A stretch of DNA of 64,000 bases. Source: Spirosoma pollinicola (GTDB lineage: Bacteria > Bacteroidota > Bacteroidia > Cytophagales > Spirosomataceae). Of the stretch, positions 1 through 8,850 are shown piece by piece. Below the pieces are notes generated by a model, which saw only the letters and a list, made by a program, of their open reading frames with translations, searched no databases and was not told the DNA's origin. The DNA lies in NCBI RefSeq assembly GCF_002831565.1, contig NZ_CP025096.1:1178001-1242000 (forward strand), written 5' to 3'. The stretch's first letter is position 1; each line of letters opens with the position of its first letter. Position numbers and translations under genes: made by a program.

Positions 1-1238
1 ACCGCATCGACGCGGCCATTACGGCTGGCTTTGGCTGGCAGTTAGGCCTGTTCGAAACCTGGGACGCTATTGGCGTAAAGAATGGCCTGGACATGATCGA
101 AGCCCAGGGGCAAAAACCCGCCCAATGGGTGTACGATATGCTCGATGCGGGATTCGATAATTTCTACAGGGTTGAAAACGGCAAGCGGAAATACTACGAC
201 ATCCCAACCAAAAGCTATAAGGTTATTCCGGGTGCCGAAGCCTTCACGATTCTGGAAAACTTGAGTAACAATGTCGTCTGGAAAAATGCTGATGCATCTA
301 TCTACGACATTGGCGATGGTATTCTGAACGTCGAGTTTCGAAGCAAAATGAACACATTTGGGCAGGGTGTTTCGGAAGCACTCAACAAAGGTATTTCGCT
401 GGCAGAGAAAGACTTCCGGGGACTCGTAGTTGGCAACGACTCGGTCGAGGCCTTCTCGGCGGGGGCTAACCTGGCTACGCTGTTCATGTTTGCCGTTGAG
501 CAGGAGTTTGATGAAGTGAACCTGATGATTGCGCAGTTCCAGAAACTCATTACCCGCCTGCGCTACTCGTCCATTCCGGTTGTCGTAGCTCCGCATACCC
601 TCACGCTGGGGGGCGGCTGCGAAGCCGTGCTGCACGCCGACCGTGTTGTGGCTCATGCCGAAAGCTATATTGGCCTGGTAGAAGTAGGCGTTGGCCTGAT
701 TCCGGCGGGTGGTGGTACGAAGGAAATGGCGGCTCGTGCCTCCGATCTTTACCAATCCGGCGACCCAGAGTTGAATATTCTTCAAAACGTGTTCATGAAC
801 ATCGCTACAGCCAAGGTTTCGACTTCGGCGCAGGAGGCACGCGAAATGAACTACCTACGCTCAACCGATCAGATTGTGCTTAACCGCAGCCGTTTACTGG
901 CCGAAGCGAAACAAGCCGCTGTTGAACTGGCCGAAAATGGCTACACGCAGCCCAAGCCCCGCGCTGACATAAAAGTACAGGGTAAAACAGGTATTGCATT
1001 GTTCAAAGCGGGTTTAGCTGCCATGCGAATGGGGCGTTATATTTCGGACCACGATATGAAAATTGCTGATAAGCTGGCTTATGTCATTTGTGGGGGCGAC
1101 CTGAGTGCTCCGCAGGTAGTATCGGAGCAATATTTACTTGATCTTGAGCGGGAAGCATTCCTGTCACTCACAGGTGAGAAGAAAACCCTGGAACGGATTC
1201 AAAGCTTGTTAACAGGTGGTAAACCCCTGCGGAATTAG
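1..1238 (+). CDS. FadN-like 3-hydroxyacyl-CoA dehydrogenase / enoyl-CoA hydratase, C-terminal part
   Basis: Fatty acid beta-oxidation enzyme cut by the window start; the reading frame is open from base 3. The first residues (AGFGWQLGLFETWDAIG) match the end of a 3-hydroxyacyl-CoA dehydrogenase C-terminal domain. A crotonase-like domain follows, with FSAGANL and LGGGCEAVLHADRVV as the oxyanion and catalytic loops, then an alpha-helical tail. The order dehydrogenase then hydratase is that of FadN rather than of FadB/FadJ, where the hydratase comes first. An internal ATG at 93 is not the real start because coding similarity continues upstream of it. A hairpin followed by a T-rich tract lies 40 bp downstream. 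Whether a thiolase gene is linked cannot be seen. Confidence 0.88.
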   Translation, partial: RIDAAITAGFGWQLGLFETWDAIGVKNGLDMIEAQGQKPAQWVYDMLDAGFDNFYRVENGKRKYYDIPTKSYKVIPGAEAFTILENLSNNVVWKNADASIYDIGDGILNVEFRSKMNTFGQGVSEALNKGISLAEKDFRGLVVGNDSVEAFSAGANLATLFMFAVEQEFDEVNLMIAQFQKLITRLRYSSIPVVVAPHTLTLGGGCEAVLHADRVVAHAESYIGLVEVGVGLIPAGGGTKEMAARASDLYQSGDPELNILQNVFMNIATAKVSTSAQEAREMNYLRSTDQIVLNRSRLLAEAKQAAVELAENGYTQPKPRADIKVQGKTGIALFKAGLAAMRMGRYISDHDMKIADKLAYVICGGDLSAPQVVSEQYLLDLEREAFLSLTGEKKTLERIQSLLTGGKPLRN

Positions 1239-1277
1239 TGTAGTCTAGTCGAAAATTTGTTTAGTAAAGGTTTATAG

Positions 1278-1318
1278 AGCACACCACCAGATATATAATT
1301 TGGGGTGTGCTTTTTGCT
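1278..1318 (+). terminator. Intrinsic terminator after the fadN-like gene
   Basis: Eight-bp stem AGCACACC / GGTGTGCT (1278-1285 and 1304-1311), an 18-nt loop and a T-rich tail, 40 bp after the stop codon. Confidence 0.7.
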
Positions 1319-1704
1319 TGTTGATCACATGGCTAATTACTTCACTCAAGGATGCTTTTATGAGAAAAATAAGTTTTAAAACTGATGATTGATATAGTTA
1401 GATATTGATGCCAGTCCAGAAAATGGACTAGATGAATACGTATAGTTGAATTCTACTGCGGTCATATACTTGAGATTTGTTTTTTAATTAGGCTATTGAG
1501 TAACAACAGTCTCTTACAATGATAATTAGGTTAAGAAAAATAGTATTAATTGTAGATGGGTTTATAAATCAGGCTTAATTGTATCAAATTTTATGCCATT
1601 TAATATATTTACATCAATTTTACGAAACCGATTATATGGCGATTTGCTTAACTTGTAAACACAATTAGCCTACACTCATAAAGTAATCTAACCCATCAAA
1701 TTAA
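1319..1704. other. AT-rich non-coding region upstream of the sigma factor
   Basis: About 390 bp, clearly more AT-rich than the flanking genes, with no credible ORF. A short dyad AGTCCA-gaaaa-TGGACT lies near 1412-1430. I found no clean TAnnTTTG element here, so the sigma-factor promoter is unassigned; it may use another sigma factor or autoregulate. Confidence 0.5.
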
Positions 1705-2256
1705 ATGAATGCTCCATTAAGTGACGAAGATATGATTCGACGATACCTGTCGAGTCAGCCTGCCCACTGTTTTGAGGCTCTTTACAATCGTTACGTTAAC
1801 AAAGTCTACCGACGATGCTTATCGATGACAAAAGATCCCCTCAAAGCTGAAGATTTTACCCACGACATTTTTTTGAAGGTTTTTCACAAACTGGATGCCT
1901 TTCAGGAGCGGTCAAGTTTCTCCACCTGGCTTTATTCTATAGCCTATAACTATTGCTCAGACCAGATTCGATTGGCAAGAAGGATGCACGTCACGGGGAT
2001 TGACGAAAATTTCAAACACGACATTCCCGAAGTAAAAGAAGATTATCTGCACGAAGAAACGCTTCATCTGGTTAATAGGGCTATGGAGTCCCTCTCTGTA
2101 AGCGAACAGGCATTATTGAGGCTTAAGTATGAAGATGGTATGAGCATTGCTGCCATCGGCGAGGCCTGCGATTTGAAAGAAAGCACCGTAAAGATGCGCT
2201 TGAAACGAAGTAGAGATAAAATTTATCGGCTATATGAAAAAATGTATACTGCGTAA
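1705..2256 (+). CDS. ECF-type RNA polymerase sigma factor (sigma-70 family)
   Basis: Protein of 183 residues with the two domains of an extracytoplasmic-function sigma factor. Region 2 spans roughly residues 20-95, with LYNRYVNKVYRRC, the AEDFTHDIFLKVF stretch and FSTWLYSIAYNYC for -10 recognition. Region 4 spans roughly 125-180, with LRLKYEDGMSIAAIGEA and the recognition helix ESTVKMRLKRSRDKI. No anti-sigma gene (FecR-like or zinc-type) is adjacent: the next gene is convergent. It therefore appears to be an orphan ECF factor with unknown signal. The ATG at 1705 follows an unusually long AT-rich leader. A perfect hairpin separates it from the convergent acetoacetyl-CoA synthetase gene. Confidence 0.9.
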   Translation: MNAPLSDEDMIRRYLSSQPAHCFEALYNRYVNKVYRRCLSMTKDPLKAEDFTHDIFLKVFHKLDAFQERSSFSTWLYSIAYNYCSDQIRLARRMHVTGIDENFKHDIPEVKEDYLHEETLHLVNRAMESLSVSEQALLRLKYEDGMSIAAIGEACDLKESTVKMRLKRSRDKIYRLYEKMYTA

Positions 2257-2270
2257 TATATAATTCGTTT

Positions 2271-2317
2271 ATAAAACAGATCAGCCCATGCTTTATGTAT
2301 GGGCTGATCTGTTTTAT
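2271..2317. terminator. Bidirectional hairpin terminator, 19-bp perfect stem
   Basis: Perfect 19-nt inverted repeat (2271-2289 and 2299-2317) with a 9-nt loop, flanked by ATAAAA/TTTTAT so that either strand gives a U-rich tail. It sits between the convergent ends of the sigma factor and the acetoacetyl-CoA synthetase gene. Confidence 0.8.
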
Positions 2318-2345
2318 ATGGTTCACTATTGATTCCTGACTGGTT

Positions 2346-4301
2346 TTATTTGATAAACGATATGAACTGATCTAATGAGGCTGGATTGCGGACGGTGTCT
2401 TTACTGGTAGCCAAAGAGACATTCATGCCAGACAAAATTTTCTTGACTGGCGTTTCGAGTTTCTTGCCGCTTATTGTGTAGGGAACTTCGGTTATTGCGT
2501 ATATAGCATCGGGTACATGACGTGGGCTGAACTGACTGCGTAAGGTATGTTTTATACGGTCAATTAAGTCGGCTGTCAGGTTGGCTCCCTCGTCCAGAAC
2601 CACAAACAGAGGCATAAAATATTTCCCGCCGGGCTGTTCTATGCCAACAATTAAGCTATCAGCAATTTCGGGCAGGCTTTCGACAGCACTGTAAATTTCA
2701 CTGGTGCCAATTCGAACGCCGTCGCGGTTGAGGGTTGCATCGGAGCGGCCGTAGATGATAATGCCATTTCGCTCCGTAATACGGATGTAATCGCCGTGTC
2801 GCCAGATGCCGGGATATTCCTCAAAGTAGCTTTTTCGGTATCGGTCATTGTTGGGATCATTCCAGAAGTAGATGGGCATCGACGGCATTGGTTCTAAAAT
2901 AACCATCTCGCCCATCTCACCCCGAACGGGCCTGGCATTCTCGTCGAAAGCTTCGACTTTACAGCCTAATAGTCGACACTGAATTTCGCCCTCATAGACG
3001 GGTAAGAGTGGATTGCCGCCCACGAAGCCGCTGCATACATCGGTGCCGCCACTTAGCGAAATTAACCAGACAGATGGTTTGACGGCTTCGTAAATCCATC
3101 GAAAACCTTCGGGTGGCAACGGAGAGCCTGTTGAGCCAATAGTGCGTAAACTTGCCAGACTTCCCGTATCGATGGGTCTCAATCCCGCCCGTAAGCAGGC
3201 TAGATAATAGGCTGCACCACCGCCAAAATGAGTGATCCTGGCCTCTTCGGCCAGTTTCCAGAGTGCGTTCATGGTCGGATAACCGGCGGCACCGTCATAC
3301 AGAACAAGCGTTGCGCCAACGAGCATGGAACCAATAGCATAATTCCACATCATCCAGCCCGTGGTGGAATACCAAAAATACCGGTCGCCAATCCGAACAT
3401 CCTGATGGAGCGCCAGTGCTTTCAGATGCTCAAGTAAGCAGCCGCCTACACTGTGGGTAATGGCTTTTGGCTTACCCGTTGTACCCGACGAGTACAGCAC
3501 CCATATAGGATGATTGAACGGAACAGGTTCGAACGTTAAACCATCGGGGGCCGGCGTATCCAGAACCTCGTCCCAGCTGATGGTACCCGCTAACTCGCTT
3601 TCTTTATCTAAATACGGGACCCAAACGACTTTTTGAACGGTTGGCAGCTTCCGGCGCAATTCAGAAATGGCGTCTGTTTTATCAATTTGTTTGCCGTTAT
3701 ACGTGTAACCATCAGCCGCGATCAGGATTTTAGGCTCGATTTGCCGGAACCGGTCAATTACGCTGGATGTCCCGAAATCGGGCGAACAACTGGACCATAC
3801 GGCGCCAATGGCATTGGTAGCCAGAAATGCCACAACCGCTTCGGGACTGTTAGGAAGTAAAGCCGCTACACGGTCGCCTACACCAACCCGCTGCTGACGT
3901 AAGTAGGCCGACATAGCCGCTACCTGACGCTCCAATGTATCCCACGACAGACTTGCCACAATAGGCTGCTGTTCAGAAGAAAATAAAATAGCCGGACGTT
4001 GCGTGTTGCCATGGCGAAAAATATGTTCGGCATAATTGAGCGTAGCTTCTGAGAACCAGCTTACACCAATCATGTCGAGCTTGTTGGGCCTGTAAAACAC
4101 CTGATGATAAGGTGTATGGCTCTGAACATCGAAAAACTGCCAGATGCTCTCCCAAAAATCTTCCAGATCTGTTACCGACCAGTCCCATAAATCGTCATAA
4201 TCCCGAAAATACAAGCCTTTCTTTACGAACAACCAATCCATATACCGTTTCAACAATGACTGTTCTGTGGCAGCTCGGGTGGGTTTGTAAAGTGGGGTCA
4301 T
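2346..4301 (-). CDS. Acetoacetyl-CoA synthetase (acetoacetate-CoA ligase)
   Basis: ANL-superfamily adenylate-forming enzyme that activates acetoacetate with ATP and CoA. It shows the AMP-binding P-loop SSGTTGKPKAITH, the A8-type segment YGRSDATLNRDGVRIGT and the C-terminal A10 motif ISGKKLETPVKK with the catalytic lysine. The N-terminal RYMDWLFVKKG...DLWDWSV segment is typical of the acetoacetate-CoA ligase subgroup rather than acetyl-CoA synthetase. I start at the ATG at 4301 (651 aa) because family members begin close to the LYKPT segment; an in-frame ATG at 4316 and a longer opening at 4355 are possible. It stands alone, divergent from the pseudouridine synthase. It probably feeds ketone-body or PHB-type intermediates into acetoacetyl-CoA. 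Confidence 0.88.
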   Translation of the reverse strand: MTPLYKPTRAATEQSLLKRYMDWLFVKKGLYFRDYDDLWDWSVTDLEDFWESIWQFFDVQSHTPYHQVFYRPNKLDMIGVSWFSEATLNYAEHIFRHGNTQRPAILFSSEQQPIVASLSWDTLERQVAAMSAYLRQQRVGVGDRVAALLPNSPEAVVAFLATNAIGAVWSSCSPDFGTSSVIDRFRQIEPKILIAADGYTYNGKQIDKTDAISELRRKLPTVQKVVWVPYLDKESELAGTISWDEVLDTPAPDGLTFEPVPFNHPIWVLYSSGTTGKPKAITHSVGGCLLEHLKALALHQDVRIGDRYFWYSTTGWMMWNYAIGSMLVGATLVLYDGAAGYPTMNALWKLAEEARITHFGGGAAYYLACLRAGLRPIDTGSLASLRTIGSTGSPLPPEGFRWIYEAVKPSVWLISLSGGTDVCSGFVGGNPLLPVYEGEIQCRLLGCKVEAFDENARPVRGEMGEMVILEPMPSMPIYFWNDPNNDRYRKSYFEEYPGIWRHGDYIRITERNGIIIYGRSDATLNRDGVRIGTSEIYSAVESLPEIADSLIVGIEQPGGKYFMPLFVVLDEGANLTADLIDRIKHTLRSQFSPRHVPDAIYAITEVPYTISGKKLETPVKKILSGMNVSLATSKDTVRNPASLDQFISFIK

Positions 4302-4484
4302 GGCGGGTCTGGACATACATGTATTTTGACTAGAATGATGGATATAGGTTAGCACTTATGGGTGCCAAAAAATAACTGTACCAATAGCTCGGTATTCACT
4401 AACGACTGAGGGCTTCTGCGGATTGTTTTTTCGATAAAAAGCGTTGCAATAAAAAGCACATAGTCAGGTTGTCTTGAAAAGCCT

Positions 4485-4492
4485 TAACTTTG
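4485..4492 (+). promoter_or_regulatory. TAnnTTTG -7 element upstream of the RluB-like gene
   Basis: TAACTTTG matches the Bacteroidota -7 consensus, 86 bp before the ATG at 4578. No well-spaced -33 TTG is present, so support is partial. Confidence 0.35.
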
Positions 4493-4577
4493 TGGCCCAT
4501 TTTGTATTTTTTAGTAACAGCTATGCTGACAATCAGTCAGATTTATCTAAATAAAATCTGATTTACTGTATTATTCC

Positions 4578-6500
4578 ATGAGTCAAGATTCAGAAAAGAA
4601 CGACCGGGATGCCGGACAAAGCCGTGATGGTGATCCGCAACGGCGGGATGGTCGTTCATTCGGCCGTCGCGATGACGCCCGCACCAGTGGACCAACGGGT
4701 TCACGTACCAATAGCAATCGGGGTGATGACCGTCCCCGTTTTAGTCGGGATAACGACCGCCCCAAATTCAACCGGCCCAGCGATGGAGACCGTCCCCGTT
4801 TCAGCCGGGATAACGACCGCAACAGCGGACCAAGTGAGGGTGCTTCCCGAGATTCAGGCGCACCGAACCGGCCTTTCAGACCCGCCGGACCACGTAGCGA
4901 CGGGCCAGCCGGAAAGCCGCGTTTCGACCGCGGACAGAGTGACCGCCCCAAATTTAATCGGCCTGCCGATGGAGATCGTCCTCGTTTCAGTAAAGACCGT
5001 CCAAAATTCGACCGGCCTGCTGATGGTGAACGCCCTCGGTTCAGCCGCGATAACGACCGCCCCAAATCCAGCCGCCCTGCTGATAATGACCGCCCCCGGT
5101 TCAACCGGGAAGATCGCACGTATCGACCAGCCGGAGCCGGACCAAGAACTAATACACCACGCACCGAATCTGATGGACCACGTACAGATGGACCAACGGG
5201 CGCACCGCGCTTCAACCGCGAGGACCGTCCACAACGTCCGGACCAACGCAGCCGGGATACCGATTCTCCACGTTTCCCGAACGATAAAGGACGCAGCACC
5301 GACCGTTTTGGTACAGATCGCCCAAAACGGGATGACCGTCGTGAAGGCGATCGTCCACGTATAGGCCGGAGTGATTTTCCGCGTGATAAAGATCGTCGGA
5401 GTGACTCGGGTACTGGCGGTTCGCGTTTTTCGCGCGATAACAAACGTGATGGTGGAGCGGGTCGATTCGACAAGCCAGCCTTCAAACGGGTGGGTGGTTT
5501 CAGCCGCGAGGCCGACGAACGCAACCGGTTTGGTAGCGAAGACCAGCCTAGCGGCCGTCGTAACGACCGCCCCGAAGACGAGGAACGCTTTACGAGCAAG
5601 CAACGGAAAGATTCCGGCGACCGTCGCACGGGAAACTTTACCAAAGCACCAAATTATAATCTGGAGCAAACCCGCGCCAATGATACCTTTAAACGGGATC
5701 GGGGTGATGATCAACGTCATGGTAAGCCCAGCGAAAGCGAATCGGACAAACCAAAACGCCAGCCATCCGGCGACCGTAACGATGGACCGGGAACGACGCG
5801 TCTGAACCGGTACATTGCCAATTCGGGCGTTTGTTCACGTCGGGAAGCCGATGAGTTAATTGCCCGTGGCGACATTTCGGTAAACGGAAAAGTCATAAAC
5901 GAAATGGGGTATAAAGTGAAAGAAGGCGATACGGTTAAGTATGGCACCAAGTCGCTGACTCCTGAGCGGTTCGTATATGTATTGCTCAACAAGCCGAAAG
6001 ACTATATCACCACAACTGAAGACCCCGAAGAGCGCAAAACCGTTATGGAGTTGGTAGCCGATGCGGGTAATTTTCGTATGTATCCTGTAGGTCGTTTAGA
6101 CCGCAACACAACCGGGTTGTTACTGGTAACAAACGATGGTGAACTGGCCGATAAGCTAACCCATCCATCGAACAATATCCGGAAAATCTATCAGGTTGAA
6201 CTGGATAAGCCCTTTACGGAAGAACACCTTGAGGTCGTTAAAAAAGGTCTTGAACTCGAAGACGGCCCCATTAAACCCGACGCGGTGAGCATTGTTACGC
6301 CCGACGGGTATGTCGTTGGTATCGAAATTCACTCGGGTCGCAACCGCATCGTGCGTCGCATATTCGAGAGCCTCGGCTACGAAGTAAGCAAGCTTGACCG
6401 CACGACTTATGCCGGTTTAACTAAGAAAGAGTTACCCCGTGGCAAATGGCGCTTCCTCGACCCCAAAGAGGTTGTGAAGTTGAAATATTTGAACTCTTAG
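4578..6500 (+). CDS. RluB-type 23S rRNA pseudouridine synthase with long Arg/Asp-rich N-terminal extension
   Basis: RNA pseudouridine synthase of the RsuA/RluB/RluE/RluF family. The catalytic part begins near residue 408 with an S4 RNA-binding domain (RLNRYIANSGVCSRREAD), followed by the synthase core with YPVGRLDRNTTGLLLVTNDG; Asp508 is the predicted nucleophile. Residues 1-405 are a low-complexity, probably disordered extension made of degenerate repeats such as DRPRFSRDNDRPKFNRP. Usual RluB proteins are 240-300 residues, so this is more than twice the normal length. The repeat DNA has strong strand bias and creates long false ORFs in other frames. The extension is presumably RNA-binding; similar basic extensions occur in Bacteroidota homologues. 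Target uridine not determined. Confidence 0.88.
   Translation: MSQDSEKNDRDAGQSRDGDPQRRDGRSFGRRDDARTSGPTGSRTNSNRGDDRPRFSRDNDRPKFNRPSDGDRPRFSRDNDRNSGPSEGASRDSGAPNRPFRPAGPRSDGPAGKPRFDRGQSDRPKFNRPADGDRPRFSKDRPKFDRPADGERPRFSRDNDRPKSSRPADNDRPRFNREDRTYRPAGAGPRTNTPRTESDGPRTDGPTGAPRFNREDRPQRPDQRSRDTDSPRFPNDKGRSTDRFGTDRPKRDDRREGDRPRIGRSDFPRDKDRRSDSGTGGSRFSRDNKRDGGAGRFDKPAFKRVGGFSREADERNRFGSEDQPSGRRNDRPEDEERFTSKQRKDSGDRRTGNFTKAPNYNLEQTRANDTFKRDRGDDQRHGKPSESESDKPKRQPSGDRNDGPGTTRLNRYIANSGVCSRREADELIARGDISVNGKVINEMGYKVKEGDTVKYGTKSLTPERFVYVLLNKPKDYITTTEDPEERKTVMELVADAGNFRMYPVGRLDRNTTGLLLVTNDGELADKLTHPSNNIRKIYQVELDKPFTEEHLEVVKKGLELEDGPIKPDAVSIVTPDGYVVGIEIHSGRNRIVRRIFESLGYEVSKLDRTTYAGLTKKELPRGKWRFLDPKEVVKLKYLNS
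4720..5760. repeat. Degenerate tandem coding repeats in the RluB extension
   Basis: Imperfect units encoding DRPRFSRDNDRPKFNRP-like peptides recur many times, for example near 4729, 4786, 4975, 5029 and 5086. Units at the DNA level share GACCGTCCCCGTTT-type and GACCGCCCCAAATTC-type blocks. Such arrays are candidates for length variation by recombination or slippage. Confidence 0.75.
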
Positions 6501-6502
6501 AT

Positions 6503-6621
6503 TAAAGAGCGAAAGACCGGGCCGCCGGTGCGGTGAATGAGTGAAAGAGCGATGAACATTACGTTAGTAATTCGCTCATTCACTCATTCACCGCACCGGC
6601 GGCCCGGTCTTTCGCTCTTTA
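6503..6621. repeat. 50-bp inverted repeat filling the rluB-deoC gap
   Basis: Arms 6503-6552 and 6572-6621 match at 49 of 50 positions around a 19-nt loop. The repeat starts 2 nt after the rluB stop and ends 5 nt before the deoC ATG. Arms contain GAAAGACC, GGTGCGGTGAA and GAGTGAA(T/A)GAG words, shared with the repeat at 18728-18822. There is no T tract. Confidence 0.95.
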
Positions 6622-6626
6622 CAAAT

Positions 6627-7268
6627 ATGAATCACCTCTTTCCTTACATTGAGCGTACATTGCTGCATCCCGGTGTGACCATTGGGGAGCAGTATACCGC
6701 GCTCGATGAGGTAACCCAACTGAGCATGGCTGGCCTGACCGTTGCGCCATTTTGGGTGAAAAAATTTCGTCGCGAACTCGGAGAGAACCATCCGGCGGTT
6801 TTAGCAACCGTGATCGGATTCCCGTTTGGGTACCAGCGCACGGAAGCCAAGCAAACTGAAATTGAGTGGACATTACGCGACGGTGCCAGTGAGATTGAAG
6901 TGGTGCTGAATACATCGGCCCTGTTCTCGTCATCCTCCGTCTGGCTGAAGATTGAGTTGGCCAAGTTGGTGGCGCTGGTTCATGCGCAGGAAAAGCCTTT
7001 TACCGTAATTCTGGAAACCTCGCTGCTCGATCCCGAGCAAGTCGGGAAAATGATCAAGATCGCAACGGATACCGGAGCCGATTTTATTAAAAACGCGACA
7101 GGTGCCCTTAACGTGGGCTTCTCCCTCGAAGCCGCTTTAAAGTTCCGCCAACTCGTCCCGAAATCAGTAGGGGTGAAGATCGTTGCCGACGACGCCACCG
7201 AGTCGCAAATGGAAGCCTTAGTGGCCGCTGGTGTTGAGCGTCTGTCAATAGGACGCCTTTCCCTATAA
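6627..7268 (+). CDS. deoC: Deoxyribose-phosphate aldolase-like protein (DeoC family, divergent)
   Basis: TIM-barrel aldolase of 213 residues. DeoC cleaves 2-deoxyribose 5-phosphate to acetaldehyde and glyceraldehyde 3-phosphate. The Schiff-base lysine is present as Lys155 (ADFIKNATG) and the second lysine as Lys184 (VGVKIVADD). Two features are unusual: Glu91 (SEIEVVLN) stands where DeoC normally has a catalytic Asp, and the usual GG(I/V)RT phosphate-binding loop after the second lysine reads VADDAT. The ATG at 6627 is chosen because the upstream in-frame sequence lies entirely inside the long inverted repeat and encodes unrelated residues. No other deo genes are nearby. Activity on the standard substrate is likely but not certain. 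Confidence 0.78.
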   Translation: MNHLFPYIERTLLHPGVTIGEQYTALDEVTQLSMAGLTVAPFWVKKFRRELGENHPAVLATVIGFPFGYQRTEAKQTEIEWTLRDGASEIEVVLNTSALFSSSSVWLKIELAKLVALVHAQEKPFTVILETSLLDPEQVGKMIKIATDTGADFIKNATGALNVGFSLEAALKFRQLVPKSVGVKIVADDATESQMEALVAAGVERLSIGRLSL

Positions 7269-7337
7269 ATAGCGTCCGTATCTTGGCCTCAACAAGACCT
7301 TTTCATATATTTCGAACGATTCACACATCGTATCATT

Positions 7338-8792
7338 ATGAAATTCTGGTCTATTTTATTTCTCCTTAGTTGGGGTTCCTCATCAGTTGCTCAACCTGCG
7401 TTTTATCAGGGTTTCGAAGCGGATACGGCCGCCGAACCTCGTGGTGGCATGCCCTATCTCTCGGCATTTTTACAGGCAAATCTTCGAAAGCCAATCGCTG
7501 CTGAAGCAAAGGGTGTTGGCGGTCGAGTGGTTGTAAGCGGTATCATCGAAACAGACGGGCGTATCAGCGAGGTAAAGCTGATGAATTCGTTTCGACCCGA
7601 CTGCGATCGCGAAGCCTTGCGGGTTTTCAAACTCTTCAATGCTTGGAAGCCAGCTAGTAAAGCGGGGAAACTCGTGCGACAGCAGGTCAGTATTCCCATT
7701 GCGTTTAAACCAAACCCACCGTTTGTCTATGAAAATGGTGCCCGGATCAGCTACTTTGATACCAACGAAAAGCAGGTTGCCGATAGTAGTAAGGCTCGGT
7801 ATAAACAAACTTCACCGATAGACTCATTAGGCATACCCGCTGGCGATATGGTGGTTTATAAAGCCAAAGGAAATTCCTGGAAGGAGGAACGACGAATGCC
7901 ACTCATTAAGAAACCAAATGCCGTTCGGGGCGCATCGGGAGAAACAGGGTATTTAATTGGCTATGCAAACAGCATCATTTACCTGGATGGGTTGCTGGTT
8001 AGTGTTGATGATAAGGGTGCTCTCCAACGGGAGGTGTATTTTAAAGATGGGAAGCGTGTTGGTACCGAATTACGTTATCATACTAACGGTACCGTCGCCG
8101 AAAAAATCGAAGAATTCGACGAAAAATATGTGAGTACCTCCTGGTATCAAAACGGGCAGGTCAGGCAAATTCGGGCTATAGACAAACCAAAACCGGGAAT
8201 GCCCGGTGCACCCACCCACGTTTTATCAGTTTGGGATAGTACGGGCCATCAAACAGTTAAAGAGGGTATGGGCCGGGCTTATTATTTTGGTCGGGTTAAG
8301 TCGCATGCAGACACAACCCAGTACACAACATATACGGAGGAGGGGAATTATGAAAATGGCTTCAAGCAGGGCGTATGGCAAGGTCGATACGTAGATGGGT
8401 CATATTCTTACGAAGAAGAATATGATAAAGGGATGTCTAAAAGCGGTAAAGCGTTAGCGCCGGATGGATCTGTCCAATATTATACGATCGTAGAGAAGCA
8501 ACCCGAATTTAAAGGAGGCATGCAGGCGCTGGGTCAATTCTTAAGTCAGAATCTGCGCTACCCTGCCGAAGCACAACAGGCTAAAGTACAGGGTAGGGTA
8601 TTTATCAGTTTTATTATTGATAAAGATGGCGGTGTTGATGAGGTGCGTGTCCTGAAAGGCATTGGCTTTGGTGCCGATGAAGAAGCGGCCCGTGTAGTCA
8701 AAGCCACCAATGGCTTATGGAAACCAGGTACGCAACGGGGCGAGAGGGTCCGGGTAAAATATAACTTGCCAATCAATTTTAATTTGAATTGA
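7338..8792 (+). CDS. Periplasmic protein with two TonB C-terminal domains flanking MORN-like repeats
   Basis: Protein of 484 residues with a signal peptide (MKFWSILFLLSWGSSSVAQ) instead of the membrane anchor of a normal TonB. A TonB C-terminal-like domain lies near residues 35-130 (GGRVVVSGIIETDG...EALRVFK). A middle section near 215-380 contains YwqK/MORN-like units such as YFKDGKRVGTELRYHTNGT. A second, better conserved TonB-C domain lies at roughly 385-484 (PEFKGGMQALGQFLSQNLRYP...GRVFISFIIDKDG). In Bacteroidota such domains occur in many envelope proteins that are not energy transducers. No ExbB or ExbD is adjacent. It may bind outer-membrane receptors or cell wall; function unproven. 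Confidence 0.78.
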   Translation: MKFWSILFLLSWGSSSVAQPAFYQGFEADTAAEPRGGMPYLSAFLQANLRKPIAAEAKGVGGRVVVSGIIETDGRISEVKLMNSFRPDCDREALRVFKLFNAWKPASKAGKLVRQQVSIPIAFKPNPPFVYENGARISYFDTNEKQVADSSKARYKQTSPIDSLGIPAGDMVVYKAKGNSWKEERRMPLIKKPNAVRGASGETGYLIGYANSIIYLDGLLVSVDDKGALQREVYFKDGKRVGTELRYHTNGTVAEKIEEFDEKYVSTSWYQNGQVRQIRAIDKPKPGMPGAPTHVLSVWDSTGHQTVKEGMGRAYYFGRVKSHADTTQYTTYTEEGNYENGFKQGVWQGRYVDGSYSYEEEYDKGMSKSGKALAPDGSVQYYTIVEKQPEFKGGMQALGQFLSQNLRYPAEAQQAKVQGRVFISFIIDKDGGVDEVRVLKGIGFGADEEAARVVKATNGLWKPGTQRGERVRVKYNLPINFNLN

Positions 8793-8823
8793 GTTGTTTA
8801 CAGGTAGCAACCACGTTTTTCGG

Positions 8824-8831
8824 TAAATTTG
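8824..8831 (+). promoter_or_regulatory. TAnnTTTG -7 element upstream of gcvT
   Basis: TAAATTTG lies 19 bp before the gcvT ATG at 8851, which would give a very short leader. No well-spaced -33 element was found. Confidence 0.3.
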
Positions 8832-8850
8832 CCGGATAACCCCTGTGTAC

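Noticed and set aside
42..785. 247-aa ORF on the minus strand
   Set aside because: It is the exact shadow of the FadN-like gene; no domain signs and no start context.
4583..5720. Long ORFs opposite and in other frames of the RluB repeat region (353 and 288 aa on the minus strand, 251 and 144 aa on the plus strand)
   Set aside because: They arise from the biased repeat DNA; products are low-complexity Arg/Ser/Leu or mixed text, and the RluB frame alone leads into a conserved domain.
6537..6626. N-terminal extension of DeoC from an ATG at 6537
   Set aside because: It translates inverted-repeat DNA; DeoC homology begins at 6627.
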